Origin: Marinibacterium sp.
GTDB taxonomy: Bacteria; Pseudomonadota; Alphaproteobacteria; Rhodobacterales; Rhodobacteraceae
Length of the DNA stretch: 64,000 bases
Assembly (NCBI GenBank): GCA_017643305.1
Contig: JAEPNQ010000001.1
Coordinates: 115,900-179,899 of the forward strand
Direction of reading: 5' to 3'
Part shown: piece after piece, positions 63,315 through 64,000 of the stretch
Layout: each line of letters starts with the position of its first letter
Numbering within the stretch: the first letter of the stretch is position 1
Notes under the pieces: model-generated
The model's input: the letters and a program-made list of their open reading frames with translations, nothing else
What the model was told of the DNA's origin: nothing
Databases searched by the model: none
Position numbers and translations under genes: made by a program

Positions 63315-63836
63315 TCAGGCCGCCCAAGACAAGAACTGATCTTCGCTGAAAATGCGGGCCCGTTGATCCTCCCGGAAATCGACATGCACGATTTTCCGGG
63401 TGGTGTTAGTGTCTTTCACCCTGCGGAACAAAAACTCCGTCTCGGTGAAGTTGCCACGCTTCATGATCCAGCGGGAAATCGACCGGGTCAGCCCGCGATA
63501 GGGTGAAATGATGTCCATGATCCACAGCCTGTCACCCGAACACCATTCTTCGGGCGACAGCGGTTTACCAGCCAGCAGCTTGCGTTCGGCGCTGTGTGTC
63601 AGATGCGCCCAAGTGTACATGGCGCGCGGGACATCATCGAAACGGAAGATACGGAATTGGCCCAGTTCGACCGGCGGCTCGAAATAGGCACGCAAGGTAG
63701 CCACAGGCATCCTGGCATGGCGGGTGCTGCGAAAAGCAAGAAACATCATATCGCCGTACACCCGCAACTTTTCATCTGACGGTACTTCGTACTGTGGCAG
63801 TACTTGCCCTTCGCAATCCAGAAAGCGGTGGTTCAT
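63315..63836 (-). CDS. HlyC-like toxin-activating lysine acyltransferase
   Basis: A 173-residue acyltransferase of the family that attaches fatty acids to lysines of RTX toxins, with acyl-ACP as donor. GDMMFLAFRSTRHARMPV has H40, matching catalytic His23 of HlyC, and SGDRLWIMDIISPYRG has D108, matching Asp92; spacing agrees (68 versus 69). EPPVELGQFRIFRFDD resembles the intermediate block. No RTX protein or type I transporter is in the window, so the target is unknown. ATG 63836 overlaps the upstream gene's stop (ATGA) with GAGG 7 nt before it. Confidence 0.82.
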   Translation of the reverse strand: MNHRFLDCEGQVLPQYEVPSDEKLRVYGDMMFLAFRSTRHARMPVATLRAYFEPPVELGQFRIFRFDDVPRAMYTWAHLTHSAERKLLAGKPLSPEEWCSGDRLWIMDIISPYRGLTRSISRWIMKRGNFTETEFLFRRVKDTNTTRKIVHVDFREDQRARIFSEDQFLSWAA

Positions 63837-64000
63837 TTCCATACCTCGATGTCAGAGGATTGCAACAAAGTCGCCTCCCATGGTTTCAGACCATAGCGCA
63901 CTGTAGGCCCATATGTATTTGGGTCCTGCAATTCTGGTAACAGGCGGATCAGTTCCTCGCGCGATTCTTCTGTCAAAGTGGACACGAGGTACAGACCAGG
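63833..64000 (-). CDS. Unidentified protein, C-terminal part (start beyond window)
   Basis: An open frame from the right edge of the window to TGA 63835-63833, giving 55 C-terminal residues that include LYLVSTLTEESREELIRL, DPNTYGPTVRYGLKPWEA and end with SDIEVWK. Its stop overlaps the HlyC-like start, so the two form an operon. No family is recognised from the fragment. Confidence 0.55.
   Translation of the reverse strand, partial: PGLYLVSTLTEESREELIRLLPELQDPNTYGPTVRYGLKPWEATLLQSSDIEVWK

Noticed and set aside
1..64000. tRNA, rRNA, CRISPR arrays, insertion sequences, prophage genes
   Set aside because: Looked for cloverleaf ends, spaced direct repeats, transposase or integrase proteins and terminal inverted repeats; none seen by eye. 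A tRNAscan or IS search could still find something small.

Overview
The window looks like a chromosomal segment of a marine-type alphaproteobacterium of the Rhodobacterales (Roseobacter group). The evidence is the gene order rimP-nusA-ylxR-infB, secA facing a parvulin isomerase with argJ and mutT behind it, comF back to back with a methyltransferase, hemH, and a box-type benzoyl-CoA degradation cluster. Protein signatures agree. There are no rRNA or tRNA genes, insertion sequences or CRISPR arrays that I can see.

Region 1 (about 0.7-13.9 kb) is a CoA-dependent catabolic island. An SDR dehydrogenase, a MarR regulator, a racemase-like family III CoA-transferase, a nitronate-monooxygenase-like flavoprotein and an acyl-CoA ligase read leftward. 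An acyl-CoA dehydrogenase and a second ligase read rightward from the same intergenic region. A separate leftward operon encodes a MaoC hydratase, a DUF35 protein, an SCP-x/Ltp-type thiolase-like protein and a double CoA-transferase. The two promoter regions share a nearly identical 23-nt sequence inside a palindrome, so all three transcription units look like one regulon, probably of the MarR protein encoded inside it. The substrate cannot be read from sequence.

Region 2 (about 14.1-22.4 kb) is a benzoyl-CoA box cluster: a feruloyl-CoA-synthase-like ligase, a decayed DUF3237 gene, an FAH-family hydrolase, an alpha/beta hydrolase, boxC, boxB, a 70-residue protein with a C-x2-C-x2-C-x3-C motif, and the BoxR/BzdR-type regulator. 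boxA (reductase) and boxD (aldehyde dehydrogenase) are absent from the window.

Region 3 (22.5-64 kb) is mostly core genome: folC-accD, ilvD, secA, argJ, mutT, the infB operon, pip, ubiG, a nitrilase-family hydrolase, grxC, comF, hemH, L,D-transpeptidases, rlmD-type methyltransferase, a paired ABC exporter, a CCA-adding enzyme, Nudix hydrolases, hslO, argG, an HPt protein, a response-regulator phosphatase and a HlyC-like acyltransferase.

Several genes look damaged: an enoyl-CoA hydratase remnant, the DUF3237 gene, a gene cut by an in-frame TAA, a frameshifted response-regulator phosphatase, a probable lost stop codon, and an in-frame deletion in a CoA-transferase. These are either real decay or assembly errors and need read-level checking.
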